From positions 1-5,809 of the forward strand of contig JAGLEG010000331.1 in NCBI GenBank assembly GCA_023145185.1: 5,809 nt of DNA, given 5' to 3'. The notes below the pieces were generated by a model. That model was not told where the DNA came from. It was given only the letters and a program-made list of their open reading frames with translations, and did no database searches. The position numbers were made by a program, and so were the translations under genes. Numbering within the stretch: position 1 is the stretch's first letter; every line of letters starts with the position of its first letter. Source of the stretch: Thermoplasmata archaeon (GTDB lineage Archaea > Thermoplasmatota > Penumbrarchaeia > Penumbrarchaeales > Penumbrarchaeaceae). Positions 5,066 through 5,809 of this stretch are shown here, one piece after another.

Positions 5066-5809
5066 GTATGTGCGGACCTCTATCGATCCCGCCGAGGTGT
5101 TGAACTCCAGGATCCTCATGAAGGCGTCTCCACCTCTTTCGTTCATCTGGAAGTTGGCCAACATCTGGTGAACCGTGTTTCCGTGGTTTCCGGTGCTTGC
5201 AAGGTAACCGGATTCCACCAGGATATGTCCGGAGAACACGCATATTATGTTTTTATGTCTCCTTATGCACTTCTGCCAGATCTCCTCCCCGGTGTTCGCT
5301 CCAGCGGGATCGTTCTCCACGCCGTAACTGCCCCCCAACCATGGGTTTCTTGCATCGCCTGCAAGGTAGTTGTGCGTGACCACCATGGTCATTCTTCCAG
5401 GATGGTCCGAGATGATCTGGTTCGCCCACTCGAGGACCGCGTCCCTTGGGGCGAACTCCAGAGAAACGATCATCCAGTCAAGGCCGGCCTCGGAGAAGAC
5501 GTGGTACGTGTTCTCCAGCTTCCCTTTTTCGTAGGCTCCTCCGAACGTGGACCAGTTCTCGTATTGTGGTGAGGGAAAGAAGTCGTTGAGATAGGTGTCT
5601 CTGTTCGCCGCGTTCCCGTTGGGCCCCATATCGTGATTGCCGGTGGTCAGGGTGTAGGGGACCTGTCCATCCAGCACCCTCATGCTGTTGTTGGAGTTGT
5701 TCCACTGTTCGAAATTGTTGTTGTTTGTGATGTCCCCCTCGTGGAGAACGTATTGGATGTTGTATTCCTGGCGGTGGTCCCTTATCCATTCCGTCTGATT
5801 GGTGAATAT
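5063..5809 (-). CDS. Calcineurin-like metallophosphoesterase domain, N-terminus outside window, ends at an internal stop
   Basis: The minus-strand frame is open from the right edge for 248 codons to TAA at 5063-5065. Counting from the edge, motifs of the two-metal calcineurin-like fold are GD (25-26, in HEGDITNNNN), GNHD (57-60), a TH pair (145-146) and SGHILVESGY (193-201). The first motif (DxH), the start codon and any signal peptide lie beyond the window. The last motif reads GHIL rather than GHxH, so the second histidine is absent. The domain is close to full length: the ending FMRILEFNTSAGSIEVRTY is the usual last strand pair, after which family members I recall continue with SPY-like sequence. 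Here the next codon is TAA and the following codons read PYQDQYKNGSNHNFNLTFD, the expected continuation. It should hydrolyse a phosphomono- or diester outside the cell, substrate unknown. An internal ATG at 5683 is too late to be the real start, because it would remove the GD motif. Confidence 0.85.
   Translation of the reverse strand: MFTNQTEWIRDHRQEYNIQYVLHEGDITNNNNFEQWNNSNNSMRVLDGQVPYTLTTGNHDMGPNGNAANRDTYLNDFFPSPQYENWSTFGGAYEKGKLENTYHVFSEAGLDWMIVSLEFAPRDAVLEWANQIISDHPGRMTMVVTHNYLAGDARNPWLGGSYGVENDPAGANTGEEIWQKCIRRHKNIICVFSGHILVESGYLASTGNHGNTVHQMLANFQMNERGGDAFMRILEFNTSAGSIEVRTY

Overview
The window looks archaeal, most likely from the Thermoplasmatota or a related euryarchaeal lineage. This rests on the bifunctional CoaBC of archaeal type, an archaeal pantoate kinase, AGG/AGA-rich arginine codon use, and flanking exported proteins rich in N-X-S/T sequons. 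The lineage is an inference from gene content and style; there is no rRNA gene here to settle it.

Layout from left to right. (1) 1-764, minus strand: the N-terminal part of an exported right-handed beta-helix protein with a signal peptide or membrane anchor. It runs off the left edge. (2) 765-880: a short divergent intergenic region with a symmetric AT-rich TATA-like core and a perfect 7-bp inverted repeat just before the next gene. (3) 881-2104, plus strand: coaBC, the phosphopantothenoylcysteine decarboxylase and phosphopantothenate-cysteine ligase fusion. (4) 2111-3301, plus strand: pantoate kinase, six bases downstream and clearly in the same operon. It has an apparent insertion of about 90 residues. 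(5) 3230-5809, minus strand: one long reading frame for a large surface protein made of a calcineurin-like metallophosphoesterase, four cadherin-like repeats, a PKD-like domain, a C-terminal membrane segment and a short tail. This frame is cut once by an in-frame TAA at 5063-5065 and runs off the right edge. Its last 72 bases overlap the end of the pantoate kinase gene tail to tail.

The two central genes belong to archaeal coenzyme A synthesis. Pantoate kinase makes 4-phosphopantoate. Phosphopantothenate synthetase, not seen here, would join it to beta-alanine, and CoaBC then adds cysteine and decarboxylates to 4'-phosphopantetheine. The two flanking genes are unrelated to this pathway and encode cell-surface proteins.

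The most notable observation is the single stop codon inside the phosphoesterase/cadherin frame. Both sides are in the same frame, the downstream half has no signal peptide and no good start, and one base change (TCA to TAA) explains the break. It is either a recent nonsense mutation, a sequencing or assembly error, or a case of readthrough. I see no convincing new defence or mobile system, RNA gene or CRISPR array in the window.
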